NCBI GenBank assembly: GCA_013397115.1
Contig: VWZW01001657.1
Location: 2,782,291 to 2,846,290 of the forward strand
Reading direction: 5' to 3'
Source of the DNA: Edolisoma coerulescens
Taxonomy: Eukaryota; Chordata; Aves; Passeriformes; Campephagidae
Length of the DNA: 64,000 nucleotides
Below, one piece after another: positions 13,757-26,544 of this stretch. Positions within the stretch are counted from its first letter, which is position 1, and each line of letters starts with the position of its first letter. The position numbers and the translations under genes are program-made. The notes beneath the pieces were generated by a model. It made no database searches, was not told the origin of the DNA, and saw only the letters and a program-made list of their open reading frames with translations.

Positions 13757-14395
13757 TGTCCTAGGTTACAATGTAAGATGTAACTGAAAGTATGTATTCT
13801 ATTATCATCTTCACGAGCTGTTAAAGCAGGTGGGGCAGTGCTCCTTACTGCCTATCATGAGTCAACCCCAATAACTCCCTCCGGGGGCTGTCTCTGTTAT
13901 GGGGCCATCAGGGACCCACCCCATGACTCATAAAATTACATCATCCCATTGTGAGATGCTCCACCCAGGGGGAGGAACCGAACATTCCCACCTGGAAATG
14001 ATCTGGGGTTTGGAACGGCACAAGCAGCCCTACCTACTGGATTCCCTGAAGACAAGAGTTACACAACCACCACTGGACCTTCAGAGGAGGACCAGACCCT
14101 TCTGCAGGATCACCACTTCAAAGAGGACTGCAGCCACCATTTAATCGGAGTGCTACCACCACCCTGACCAACAGGGTGACAGGAGGTATCCTGACTCTGT
14201 CAGGTTAAGCCAGTATTTCTGTATTATTGCTTTGTTATACACACTAAAAAGAACTGTTATTCCTATTTCTCATATAATTGCCTGAAAGCTCCTTAACTTT
14301 GAAATTATATTAATTTGGAGGGAGGGGGCTTACATTTTCCATCCCAAGAGAGCTCCTGCCTTCCTTAGCAAACACCTGTCTTTCAAACCAAGACA
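13757..14395 (+). mobile_element. solo LTR, ERVL-type, with intact target duplication
   Basis: A 639-bp element starting TGTCCTAGGTTAC and ending AACCAAGACA, so it has TG...CA ends, flanked by the perfect 5-bp duplication CTCAG. The internal sequence (AATAACTCCCTCCGGGGGCT, TGTATTATTGCTTTGTTATA, GGAGGGAGGGGGCTTACATT) matches what I remember of a passerine ERVL LTR family. No proviral genes are present, so internal recombination has left one LTR. The intact duplication means neither edge has been lost. Strand is taken from the usual orientation of this LTR. The 81-codon frame inside is not a gene. Confidence 0.85.
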
Positions 14396-14400
14396 CTCAG
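14396..14400 (+). repeat. target-site duplication CTCAG, right copy
   Basis: Matches 13,752-13,756 exactly and abuts the CA end of the LTR. Confidence 0.8.
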
Positions 14401-14848
14401 TTAACCCCTGACACATAACAACCATCTCACTATATGAGAGTGCTCAGAGGAATTCCATCCCTGTTTACTTCTAAAGTTTTTTGGCTCCTTTCATAAACAC
14501 TAAAGCACTCTTAGGCTTCAGATATTTAGTTACTAGGAAAACTCGGTAATAAACAAAATTTTCATATTTCTGTAAATGAACTCTAACTAATACTTTGTGA
14601 ATAACTCATAAAGCAAATATCAATGGGTTCCAAACCACTAATATTTAAAAAACCTCATGAAGCAGCAGTATATACTTTTATGCAGTGATAAGAAAATGGA
14701 TTAATAATAAAGTATGCATAAAGGTATTTAGTTCACTTTATTAATGAGTTTTACACCAGTAATTTGCAACAGCCCAAAAAAAAAAAAAATAAAACTAGCA
14801 CAGGCACAACAAAAATGCTCTTGCTCCAAGCAGAAGTTAGGAGAGTTC
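14401..14848. other. intergenic DNA with an A-tract
   Basis: AT-rich filler with an A-tract of about 14 bases near 14,776-14,790, roughly 60 bases before the first 330-bp repeat copy. No gene is visible. Confidence 0.5.
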
Positions 14849-15178
14849 ACCAATGCCTGGTGAACTACACAAGTCGCCTAATCAGGCAAGGAAATAAGCA
14901 AAAGGGAAAAAAAGTGATCACCAACACTCACCGTGAGGTGTTCACAGAGAACCTGCTCATCAGTACCTACCTGTTCACTGAGGAGTGGGATTTCAGTGGT
15001 CTGAGTTCTGTCCTCGAGCTATCCTCAGGCAATGTAAAGCAGTAATAACCATTTCTGTAACAAAGCATTTGGAAAGCTACAAGCAAGAGGCATGAGACAG
15101 GAGATCTGGCTATCAGAAATAAACCAGGAAACTGTACAACTGTGTTCTGTTGTACAAATGAAACATAACAACAAGGAA
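14849..15178 (+). repeat. 330-bp dispersed repeat of unknown origin, copy 1
   Basis: This block and 26,215-26,544 align without gaps over 330 bases with three differences by eye, all near the left end. The shared part has an open plus-strand frame of about 60 codons ending at a TAA, with the C-terminal residues LSSVLELSSGNVKQ, followed by about 140 bases with an AATAAA. That is the layout expected for the 3' end of an mRNA, so a 5'-truncated retrocopy is one explanation. I do not recognise the protein. Unlike copy 2, this copy has no A-tail; CTCATAGG follows directly. Confidence 0.75.
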
Positions 15179-18100
15179 CTCATAGGATGATCTCTATAAA
15201 TTGACATGCACTCAAACTGAAATCAGCAGCTGATTTGTCTGAACATGGAGAAAATGTGCAATATATTTAATATATGGTGGTTGGGTAGACTAAATTACTG
15301 TCACACAGAAAGTTTATCTGTAAATACTGCAGGAAGTCTGACGATTTTACCACAATAAATGACTGGTTTCAATCAAACTATGAAAGTAAAAGGCTTGGCC
15401 CACAGAAGTAATTACCAGTCCCTTGACTGAAACAAAGGGCAGTTACAGCAAACTGAAGTATGCTTACAATAGCTGAGCACTTGATTATAGAGTAGTGCAG
15501 CAATCAGCAAGAAAGGGGTGTTGGAAGGTGGGTGCTTAGGCTTCTGTGACCCCTGCTTAACAGCACTGCTTTGTGAGGGATGGGCTGCCATAGAGCCTAA
15601 CTTTATGTAGTGCTTAAGTTGACTTTTAAAACACAATGCAAGTCTTCTAAGGAATTTTAAGTATAGAAGAACAAAAAGAAAAAAAAAATCACAAGGCAGA
15701 AGACAGGGGAGAGAACTCAGTGTGGTCTTGTCTACGTCTAATTGTAACTGTGTAAAAAGCTGTAGAATTCCTGCTGCAGACGCTAATACCACATGGCAGA
15801 GCTGCAGTACAAGTACCATGCCTACAGTCATTCTCTTCATTATTTTCAGGCTTTTCTTCATGGCACAGAGCTGAAGCAAGGCTAGCAGAGCTACATTACT
15901 GCACTGAACTAGAGAGCACTAGAGGCAGTTTCACAAAAAGCAACTCAGACTGCTTTTAAAGCCAAACAAGATTTGGCATTGCACCTTTCACATTGCAAAT
16001 CAGGATTTCAAAAATTTCTGTCACCTCATTAAAATCTCCACTGTGGCAAGACTAGGGCAGAAAACAACTAAGCTGACACAGAAGAGCTCCTTTTTGGTTT
16101 GGGTAATCTGCAGCTACCTGGGGAATGAGCATGTGCCATACTCAGCACAGGGCTTTCCTGGAGCACCTATGGTGGTTCCAGAGGCTTGCAAAAGCACTTC
16201 AAGTGCCCACACACAGTACCACAGCTCCCTCAAATTCTAATTCCACCAACTAGCTTATACTATATTAGTTATCCTTTGCAGAACTCATCTTCAGACTTAC
16301 TAACATTTACTTCAAAGCACCACTCAAACATTCAGACTCACCATGCAGAATGGACCCAGCCTCTGTTTCGGTTTTACCACAGTCATTCCTCCTTCCTAAA
16401 AGCCTGCAGAGAGCCCTGGCACAGAAAGAGCAGTTTGTGGAAGACAGGTCAGAGGTTGGTGGTGGTAGAAATCACCAAATTGCTGTGCTTCATGAGGCAG
16501 AAATTCAGCCAGCTCCAGTGTTTCACCTTTTTGCTAAAGGTCCCTAGAATCACATACAGCACTAACAGAACGTGCTGGCGCACTGTATACAAAATACCAG
16601 AGTGCATAAAAACAGTACTATCCTCTTGCAATTAGAAGATGTACCAGAGTCTCCAGTCACAGCTCTGCAAAATGCTCAGTAGTTTATGCCAAGTTGAGCA
16701 AAGTCAGCTGCAGGGACTGAAAATCATTTCCCAAATGACTTGGTCAATCCAGGACATTCTCTCATAGATGTGGATTCTAAAACTCTTATGGCAGAGGAAG
16801 TTATTGTAAGCCCCTTCACTCTCATGCAGGGTATAACACATAGCACTTAATGTATTTTTCTCCTTCATCACTTCCTTCAACTTGTGTTCATTTTACTTCA
16901 ATCAATTCTGTATAAGCAAAAAGTCATTCCATCTCCCCTAGAGCAAATGGAGGCACAAAGACTGAAGTCCCCCACCCCATAAGCCTTTAACTATGAAACT
17001 TGGCAAGAAAGAAAAATGGTAGGGAAAAAAAATCTGATGTATTGTTTGTGGTCCCTGGCACCAGGCATCAGCCTAGTCAAACAGCAAGCCTAAATGTCCA
17101 GATCAGGGTGGAGACTATCATACTTAACATGATCACCCTTCACAATCTTTTCAAGTACATTCCCTGTAAATCTTCTGACAGTCTAAATTATTTTAGTTAC
17201 TTAATTAATTTTGGAACAATAGCAACAAAAAAGTAAGTGGGAAGAATAAAAAAAAGATAAACAAGATGTAAAATGTAGTACTATACTAAGCAACCTAAAG
17301 ATAGGCAGCAATCTTCAGTTTGGTAGGTATTTTTCCTGAAGTTCACTATGCCCCTGTGAAAAGGCATGTTCTGTCTTTTGCAAATTATCCTACTGACATA
17401 TTTTAGAGCTGTTCTTCTCTTCATATTCAATTAGATTTTCAGCGACATGAGAAAATGCAGTGAGAAAAAAAACCTATTTTGCCATTAATTATTTATGATT
17501 GCATGATACTGCAGTATTAAGTATTCCTGTAATTACTGTCCTTCACTCCCCCCAACCCCCATCCCCAAACCAAGCGAGTTTGACTATCTTACCACTCCTG
17601 CTCCACATCATTTAGTTGGAATTAATATAAATCAAACTTCACAATCAAAACCCATGAAAGATGTACAGGAATCAAGTTAAATTCAAAACGATAGCAGAGT
17701 AAGAAAGTAAAAAGCAAAAGAAAAAAAAAGTCAAGAAAAAAGTGGTTTTATGATGCTAAATTCATATTTGTTTAGGCTCAAGATTACAACAGAGCAACTA
17801 AACAGTGAACAGGTAAAGACAGAGTATGGCACAAGGCAAGTGGCATCTAAGTTGAAATTAAAAATATTCTTTGTCAAACTTTTATTCTCACTGCATGTGC
17901 TGCTCAATCTCTTTAGCTCATCATCTTGAAAATCTACTCATGTAATCAATACATGCCAACACATCGCAAAACAAAATGAGCTAAAAATGAAAGATCAGGT
18001 TACTCACAGGTGGTTCTCAAGCTGGGGCCTATGTTTTTCTCTTTCTTATCGCAGCCATACAAAACAATACACATCTTTTCAACATACAGACAAGAAGACA

Positions 18101-21100
18101 TGCACGTAACACAGAGAAAAACACTGAAGTGTCAAGTTCTCAGCTCTTAAAAAGAAAACTTAGGCAACAACAAGACATTTTCTCAGCTTTTTCACTTCAC
18201 AAAATGCTGAAGGTATGCTGAGCAAACTCTGGATGTATTTTCAGACTATTTTCTTGAGCTCAGCCCCAATACTGAACCTTTCCAGGCTTCTTGGCTATCA
18301 ATTGCCTACCTATTTTATTTTTTAATTTCAGTGATGTTCTTGTGCATCAGTATAAAGACATCTAAATTTACATAAGCATATCATAAATTGGATGCAGCAG
18401 GAAGAGATTCCTTCCTGTACCTGGGTACTGTCTGTGTGGCTTGTTCATTAGTAAACTTGATTGATTTAACCTGTTTCTGGGCATTTATACACAAAGGATA
18501 TCTGGTCATACTGAATCTGTGACTTTTATACACAAATACATTAGTTTTTTGCCTGAATTAAGAGATCAGAACAGTTATCCTGGAAGGCAATAACAGTCTC
18601 TTTCAGCAGTCCAAGAACAAGGGAAACAGATTCCTGCAGCAGGTCAATATGGATGGTATTTATTATGTGGGTAGGGCTGACATTCCCCCAGATGCCTGAG
18701 GGATCTGAATGTCCAGATCACATAGTGCAAACAACAATTTTAATAGTAATGCAGCATCTGCAGGCTCAATCAATCTTGCTTATTCAGGCAAAACTCCTCA
18801 TGAAAATGAGAAAATATAAGCTTCCATACAAATCCATTTCCTGAATTAACCTCTGAATAACTATCACTGATCCATCTGTTGATTCATTCTGCTCTCAACT
18901 GCCTTTGAGTACTCTACTTCTGCAGTTGAATATCTGCTTACTAATGCTTAGCCCAGGCTTACCCTTAATATCCCTCTCTTCTTCTGCGGGTACCACACTT
19001 TGACAAGTTCCCCTTATGTTCACTGACTTGATCTTTTCTTTCATTTGAACAGCACTGTCCTACAGTGTCACCATGTCTTCACTGAACAGCAGGATAGTAC
19101 TACACATGACCAGTTGTGTGAGCTGTGAGATAAGTGCACTCCAAAAGGTTTCTGGTTCTTTAAGTGTTAGAAAAAGGCAGCAAACAGAAAGAGAATCTAA
19201 AAGTTCTCTGGCAATCCAAAAGATAGATGCAGCATAGGCAAGGATGGTGTCAGCCTTCAGATACTGCCCCCTCAGCCTGCCTGGGTGGTGAAATGGATGG
19301 ACGACTTCCTGAGGAGCAGAGACTACTTGAGCATCTGAATACCAGCAGTTTGAGAGCTCTCTGCTGAGTCTGCTGACAACAGCACTGTATGGTGTGGATG
19401 CAGTGTTGGCTTTGCATTAAACGTACCTTTCTTGTGCAGCTGAAGAGCAGTAGGACAGGCAATTTTATCTGGTCTTAACACTGACACCCACTTTGAAAGA
19501 ACTTGATCAGTATTTCCAATTGCCTGCCTCGAGGTTTTTGTGCTTTTCTGAACAAGCAATGGTGCATGTGTGGCCTTCATGCCTTAACTGAAGGGCCACC
19601 AGGTTTCACAAAGCACATGAACAAGAGAAGAGTAACAAAACTTTCAGAGAAGGTTGCTCTCAGGCTAGGAAAAGGGATTAGTTGTTACGGACCATAATTC
19701 AATGAAAGGCAGAGAGAGGAGGATATGTCTGTGTTTGCTTGCATCAGACAAGAAAACGTACATCCAACACCACACAAAATTAGCATCGTCACTAGAATAC
19801 AAATTAATCACTGCAGACACCTTATCTGTCTCCCACACCTCCCTCCCTCAGCAGTGTCATCATTTACACTATAAAATGTTGCTAACTAAAAACATTCTGG
19901 AGGCTTAATGGCCCAGAGATCAAGAAGCTTGCCATGTTAGTGTTGTTTCCCTGCCCACTGGTGCTTCTACACAACATGTAAATAATGCTGGTCCATCACC
20001 AAACATTTGGTTAGAATTTGGGTTGTCATTTGAGGACACAAAACACACATATGGCCAGTTACAAAAGGGGACTAGGAGAAAAACAGTTTGTGAGGCTACA
20101 GGACACAGAAAGGGCACTTCAGGGGGTCTGCAGTAAGGGAGAGACACCCAACCTGATTTCACATTGCACTTCTGTCTGCGCCTTTTTAACTCAAAGGCAT
20201 TCACGAGTAAAGTCCGACAGTCAAGAAGCACATCTGTAGTTCTGCTGATAGCAAGGGTGTAGAAACAAAGATTAGAGCACTCTTTAGGATATTTAGTTGT
20301 CAGCTAAAGCTTCAAAATTCTCCTTTGCAAATGGCCTAATAGCCCCAAAACTACTACAAACACCACTCCGAAGCTGATCAGTACGCAGGAGCAGAACAAA
20401 TTCACATGGGCAAGTTTTGCTACAATCAGACCATTAAGCTTTTACTTTGCATCCACAGTCTGGCATCAACTCTTCAATAGCCAGAGAGATGTTTCTTCAA
20501 GAGTAACAAGACTGTATAAGAGGTTTATTCTTTTTCCCAAGAGATACACATACTTCAGATAATGAAGTGGCCATCTGGAAGGACAGATAAGTGATCTGGA
20601 AATCTTTGAAAGGTCAAATGTGTTTTGACATTAGTAGGAATTTTATAAATCTTAATGGATAATATAATTCTTATTATTCAAAAGAGACTCAATGTATAAA
20701 TACCTCTGAAAGCAATGAGAACCAGTCACTCTGCAGATAGCAGCCATTCATGTGAAAATCCTGAAGTCCCAGTATCATTCAGAAGGAAAAAAGAGAAAAC
20801 AACAACAAAACACAACCCGCTCCCCTATGCCCCACATATGAACTGCTAAAAATAATCAATAATCCACAGTCTCATATTTTTATGAAAACACTGTCCAGCT
20901 GAGTCACCGAAATTGTGCCTTTGATTTGTCTGATAGTTAAGATTTGTCTGTTTCTTTGTTCAGACTGAGTGACTAAAATACTTTAAGTTGGCAAAGCCCA
21001 GCTCTCAGAAGAACAGAAAACAAACACATGGAATTATAACTTATTCACTGACAATTGACATGCTACCCCTTCAACTCAATTCAAAGTCAATATTATGAAA

Positions 21101-21718
21101 AAAGTAAACCCAGATGTTTGTTTTATTGCCCCATGCCACAGACTAGGAGCTTTATTTTACATAGTTTGGATTACATAACTCTAGGGGTGAATCTGAAGAG
21201 GGTATCATCTCTGATGTACTGTTCAGCTAAGAGGTGTTTGGATTCAGTTTATGTTAGAAATGGTTTAACCATTTACTTAATTATTTAGTTATAAACCCAC
21301 TTAAGAGCCTCTACATCAGCAAGCAGCTGTAGGGATGGGACCTGAGGTTAGAGGATTCTTTATGTAGGACCACCTTTCCCTGCTCATCATGGTCAGCCTC
21401 AAGCATGAAAATCTTCATTCCACATATGAGGATATTTGACTTACCACTGCTTGAAATAATTTCTGCTGTAACACCATGGAGTACAATGGGTTACTTCTGT
21501 TCAGTCTGGTATCTAGAATATTATAGGTCTGAAAGACTAAAGAAGAAGAGAGAAAGACTTTGATATGTTTTTCCCATGATCCTCATCTCAAAAGTATTCC
21601 TATGGGTAAAATTGCCTAAGGTTTTCTTGAGCAGAACTGTCTCAGATTAAATCTTTTTTCTGCTCACTCTCTTCCAGCAATGGCATCATTATAGTTCTGA
21701 TAAGCTGATGTTAGACAG
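15179..21718. other. intergenic DNA
   Basis: AT-rich and without recognised repeats or coding exons. The longest frames (155 codons minus at 15,412-15,879; 149 codons plus at 16,186-16,635) have no familiar domains, overlap other frames and lack splice or promoter context, so they are not called. Confidence 0.5.
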
Positions 21719-22309
21719 TGTTGTGGTTTAACCCTAGCTGGCAACTCAGCCCCAGCAGTCACTCACGGCCTCCCCTCACTGGTGGGATGGGGGAGAGAAT
21801 CGGAGCAGGAACTCTGAGAAAACTTGGGGACTGAAACAAAGAAAGTTTACCAGGCAAAGCAAAAGCCATGCACACAAGCAAAGCAAGGAATTTATTCACT
21901 GCTTTCTATGGCCCAGCAGGAATTAGCCTTCTCCAGGAAAGCAGGGCTCCAACCTGTGTAACAGTGATTTGTGAAAACAAATGTCACCATCCCAACCACC
22001 TCTCCTCTCCTTCCTCCCTTTTCCCCTGGCTTTATATGCTGAACATGACACTATATGGTCTGGGATATCCTTTTGGTCATTTGGGGGTCAGCTGTCCTGG
22101 CTGTGTCCCCTCCCAACTCCTTGTGTACCCAACCTCCTCATTGGTGGGGTGGTGCGAGAAGCAGCAAAGTTCCTGATGCTGTGCAAGCACTGCTCAGCAA
22201 TAAGTAAAATATCCCTGTGTTATCAGCACCTTTCCCACCTCAGATCCAAAACACAGCTCATACCAGCCAATGTAAAGAAAATTAACTCTACCCAGCCCAA
22301 ACCAGCACA
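21719..22309 (+). mobile_element. solo LTR of an endogenous retrovirus
   Basis: A 591-bp block starting TGTTGTGGTTTAACCCTAGC and ending ACCCAGCCCAAACCAGCACA. It is the same family as the minus-strand LTR at 6.3-6.9 kb and matches a common passerine ERV LTR as I remember it. Internal landmarks include CTTTATATGCTGAACATGAC, a TATA-like region, and GTCAGCTGTCCTGGCTGTGT. There is no internal retroviral sequence, so it is a solo LTR. A 4-base ACAG occurs near both edges, but the target duplication is not certain. The two plus frames of 102 and 148 codons in it are shadows. Confidence 0.78.
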
Positions 22310-25300
22310 GTTGGTATCTCAGTTCACAATCCCTTTTGAATATTCATTTATCACAGAAGAAATTTTTTTCCCCTCTCCTTCACTGTTATGGAAGATTGAG
22401 CCGTTAAGGCAAAGTCCGAAGAACTAAAATAATAATTAATAAAATAATATAATAATGTAGTATATAATTAATATAATATATATACTAATAAAATATATAT
22501 TATATTATAATAAAAATAAGGCATGGAGAAAACTACCTATGCAACAGAATAAATATTTGCAGAAACTTGAAACAGTCCTAACTAAAAGCAGTATTCTCCT
22601 CCTCCATCCACATAGAGGGACACGTTAATATCTGTCTTCCAGAGGAATATAATTGAGATGTTTCCATTCAGGATCATAAAATCACAAATGTCAGAAGAAA
22701 TGTCGTGATATGGCTTTTACTGTTTTTCTTTCCTTAGGCCTGGATTTCTAATCTCTTTAAAACATCCAGAATTCCCAGCATTGTATTAAGGCATGGATTT
22801 CAAATCTCAGAGGAAAGGAGGAAATTAATCAGACCATATTCCAAAGCACTAGTTTCCGTTTGATACTCTCAGTCAAGCATTTGGAAAGAGGCAGGACTTG
22901 CATGTGGGGCAACTGTGCCATAAGGCCCACATTCTCTTCCCAACCACCACTTGTTCTGCATGTTCTCCCTCAAATAACTTCCTGAGTTTCTGCAGCATCA
23001 CACATGGAAGAGTTAGACCTCCTGAGTCATGGAATAAGTAATAGTCTTTATACTATTACCCTACAAGAAGGATATGGAAGAGCACAAAACCATCAGGTTT
23101 TCCTCCCAGCTTCCTACTCACTAGCCCTTAGAACAGCAGCCACTGTTAAGCTTTGCTGCTCTACACATCGGCCTGTGAAATTCAACTTGACCAGCCTTAA
23201 CAGAAAGGCCTACAAGCAAGTGAAAATGAAGTCCTAGCTGTTCCTTTTTTTCAGGAAGTAGCTCCCACTCCTAATGAAGCATATTTTAAGCATGTTAGTA
23301 GAATGGTACAGTAAAAACCCCAGAACATCATTGTTTGCTCCATGGCTAATTAAGCCATCCACTTGTATTGCTGTCAGTCTAGGAACCACCCACTAGAATC
23401 AAGAGGGGAAGAGTAAGAGATTGCCCATGGTTTTAAAGACATTTCATTAATGCATATCTTTGGTCATAAATTACTGTTTACCTGTCAGTTGGGTTCAGAA
23501 CACCCACAAGGTGTTCTTTGAAGTTAACCTCTTAGATTTAAAGACTTTTATACAGCTGTTGAGAAACTGTTTGATCTGAAAATCTGAGTCTTTTGAAGTT
23601 GAGAGCTAATGAAAGATTATTCTTTTTTTGACACTGATCAAGCAGTTAATGAGATAAAGTGATGGGAAGACGAGTTTAATAGAATATGCGGATGTATCAG
23701 TGCTACTTTTTTTTTGTGCAGATTAACAGGAAACCCAGACGTACTCAAGGCCACATGAGTCAAAATCATAACGAAGAAGAAAATTAACTTTAGTCAGACA
23801 CAGCTCTTAACCAGAATTAAAGGTATTTTGGGACTGTACTCTAAACGCCCTCACCAATGCATACGGAATAGAAAATTGAGCTGTTGGGGATTTGGCCTGT
23901 ACTGGTTGTGCGTGCCAGGATAGCTGGTCCCTGACACAGGGCTAATACACCAAGGAAAGGGCATGGCTGAACAAAATGAAGATCTAGTATAAATGAGCTA
24001 GACACATGCTCTTAATGTTTTTAAAACCTATCAGGCACATAGTTTTTATAATGCCACAGACACTCCAAGTAGTGACTTTTGAACCCAAGGAGTGAACATT
24101 TTGAACTTTTTATTAAAATATAGTGCTTCCCAACAGTAAAGCTAATATTAAGGGTTTGAGATACAGAAACATCCTGCTCTTTTCAAACAAAAACCACTGA
24201 CAGTGAAGTGCCCTAGTTTCATGTACCACTGGCAGAAGTTATCTGTTCTAATTCACATGGGATACAGCACCAGAAATATCAAGACACAGGAATAAAAGTC
24301 ATGCAGTTCCAGGACAAATTTTAAGCTATGGAAAATAAGCCTAAGAAGCAAAAAATTAGGTAGAAGATTTGTTTCTTATATTAAAATACAAATAGCCAAA
24401 AATCATAGCTTTGTTTACTATGGAATGAAATAAATTCACTTGCCAGCTGTGTCTACCTTGGTCTTCATTAGGTTTTGTACAAGTCATTTGTCTAAACCAG
24501 AAAAAGATGTCTAAAAATACAGAAAATATTTTTAATACCTTTTTAAGTAGGGTCATATTCTACAAAGGATGGATAACAATATCATACCTTTATAGAAAAA
24601 AAAAACAACCCAACTTGTTTTTCCTCTAAATTCTTGCAGAAGAATAGTAAGACTACTCTGAGCCTTAAAAAAAAATGGGCTACTGATACAATCCACGTTT
24701 ATTTGTGTCTTTCTTTAGATCAAGCACAGTGTTTCCCTTGAAATCAACACCTGAAGATGATGAATCAGTCAAAACAGTTGGTAAGCAAATAAAATGCTGA
24801 AATGTAGGGAAAACAGCCCTATAAAAGAACTTGTGATCCAGCTTGATAGCTTTGTGGAGTCTACTTTAGCCTTCATAAGTCACAGCAAAATGGCAGAGGA
24901 TTTCAGTTCTGCATCCTCTAAACCTGCAATATAAGTGACAGAAATGGCAAACAGAAGCCGGGGGGGGGATAAGATACTTCCATTTCTTTTTTTTTGTTTT
25001 CTTGGTATATTCTGTTCTGGGGCAGTAGTGCCAAGGATACTTGTAACAGAACTGTTACATGACCTGAGCAAACTAGATAAAATGTAAACACCCACCAAAA
25101 ACAATAATAATTTTAAAAAAGTAGGGGAAAAAGCACATCTAACATAAGTTAGAAATCACATTACAAACTGTAAATACAATCATCACTAAAGAAAAGAAAT
25201 TAGTTTTTAGTTGTCTTCCATTATTTCCCAGAAATAACCTAATAATTGCTAACTAGGTTTGTATGTGTTCTTACAAATCTTCTCTGATGGCATAGTTAAT

Positions 25301-25486
25301 AATACGAAACCTCAGCCCAAGACACATTTCTACTCTTTGATAGACTTGCACAACCTAGGCAGTACATTTGTTGCCAATACTTCAAGAAAGAGAAAAAAAC
25401 TGCAAACCCCACAACTATCCAATTCTCATCTAATCCAGCACCTCATCTCTGATAGCAAACAATACCAGATGTTTCCAGAAATACCA
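22310..25486. other. intergenic DNA
   Basis: It contains an A/T-only tract at about 22.43-22.52 kb and a run of nine G at 24,960-24,968. No gene or recognisable mobile element was found. Confidence 0.5.
22427..22519. repeat. A/T-only simple sequence
   Basis: Almost pure TAA/ATA/TATA units for about 90 bases, just 3' of the LTR. It is a microsatellite likely to vary in length. Confidence 0.8.
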
Positions 25487-25624
25487 GGAATCACAGGATA
25501 TTCTGAGTTTGAAGGGACCCACAAGGATAATCGAGTTCAGCTCAAGTGAATGGCCCATACAGGGATCCAGCCCAGGACCTTGGCATTATTAACACCATTT
25601 TCCAACCAACTGAGCTCATCTCAA
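25487..25624 (-). mobile_element. tRNA-Ile-headed SINE with CR1 tail (TguSINE1-like)
   Basis: On the minus strand the head reads GAGCTCAGTTGGTTGG, then GTTAATAATGCCAAGGTC, then GGATCCCTGTATGGGCCA. These are degenerate A-box, anticodon-arm and B-box regions of a tRNA-Ile(AAT). It is followed by ATCCTTGTGGGTCCCTTC and AACTCAGAATATCCTGTGAT, the 3' end of a CR1 LINE. This head-plus-tail structure is that of the avian SINE first described in zebra finch, mobilised by CR1 reverse transcriptase. The B-box is mutated (GGCTGGATCCC), so it is an old dead copy, not a working tRNA gene. Confidence 0.82.
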
Positions 25625-26214
25625 GAAATCCCAAGACGAACCCATCCTAACACATAAGGAAAGAGGTTTCCTTCTCTCCTTGAGGTAAATACTACTTTAT
25701 GCTCAGTTTTCTCTAGCAACCACCATTAGCTTGAATTAAAGTACTGAGGACAGAGTAGTTGGATTATCAAATAGCATGTTCATTACAACTTATTTCAGGG
25801 TTGCAGTCTCCAATACCTCACCTTGACCACAAAGCAGCCAATTCAGTATTCCCTGTAAAAAGGAAGTGTAAGACTATTTGAGATGTGATGGAGAAGCAGG
25901 AATCGAGTTCAAAGTGCAAACAGGTACAAGTTGGTTGGACTGATCTGCTTTAAGTGCTGGTGAGATCTGCTGTTGCACTGAACTTTGGCAACTCAGTTTC
26001 ACTGGATCCTGTTGGCAGTGAGAAAGGAGGTGGCGAGAAGAAACATTCATGAATATGCATGCAAACTAAAGCTGAATTTTGATTTGGCTGCATTCATAAT
26101 CCATTTATATTCATTTCTGTGGATGATCAGATGCTAGAGATTTATTCATGAAAATGAACTGAGCACTCAGCCACCAAAAGGGAATTCTGAGCAGTATTTT
26201 CAATGGCAAGGCCT
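25625..26214. other. intergenic DNA between SINE and 330-bp repeat
   Basis: About 590 bases of unremarkable AT-rich sequence. No gene, repeat or regulatory site was recognised. Confidence 0.5.
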
Positions 26215-26544
26215 ACCAATGGCTGGTGAACTACACAAGTCACCTAATCAGGCAAGGAAGTAAGCAAAAGGGAAAAAAAGTGATCACCAACACTCACCGT
26301 GAGGTGTTCACAGAGAACCTGCTCATCAGTACCTACCTGTTCACTGAGGAGTGGGATTTCAGTGGTCTGAGTTCTGTCCTCGAGCTATCCTCAGGCAATG
26401 TAAAGCAGTAATAACCATTTCTGTAACAAAGCATTTGGAAAGCTACAAGCAAGAGGCATGAGACAGGAGATCTGGCTATCAGAAATAAACCAGGAAACTG
26501 TACAACTGTGTTCTGTTGTACAAATGAAACATAACAACAAGGAA
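26215..26544 (+). repeat. 330-bp dispersed repeat of unknown origin, copy 2 (A-tailed)
   Basis: Matches 14,849-15,178 base for base except for three differences near the left end. The same 60-codon frame is open to the same TAA. Immediately after the shared end comes a run of about eight further A residues, which fits a LINE-mimicking retrocopy of an RNA 3' end. I found no clear target duplication. Identity near 99 percent means that the duplication is recent or that the copies have been homogenised. Confidence 0.75.

Noticed and set aside
15412..16635. 155-codon minus and 149-codon plus frames
   Set aside because: Composition looks like translated noncoding DNA (Leu/Cys-rich or Ser/His-rich) and nothing resembles a known family.
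25556..25624. Possible tRNA-Ile gene
   Set aside because: Acceptor and T-arm pairing and the B-box are damaged, and the sequence continues into a CR1 tail, so it is a SINE head.
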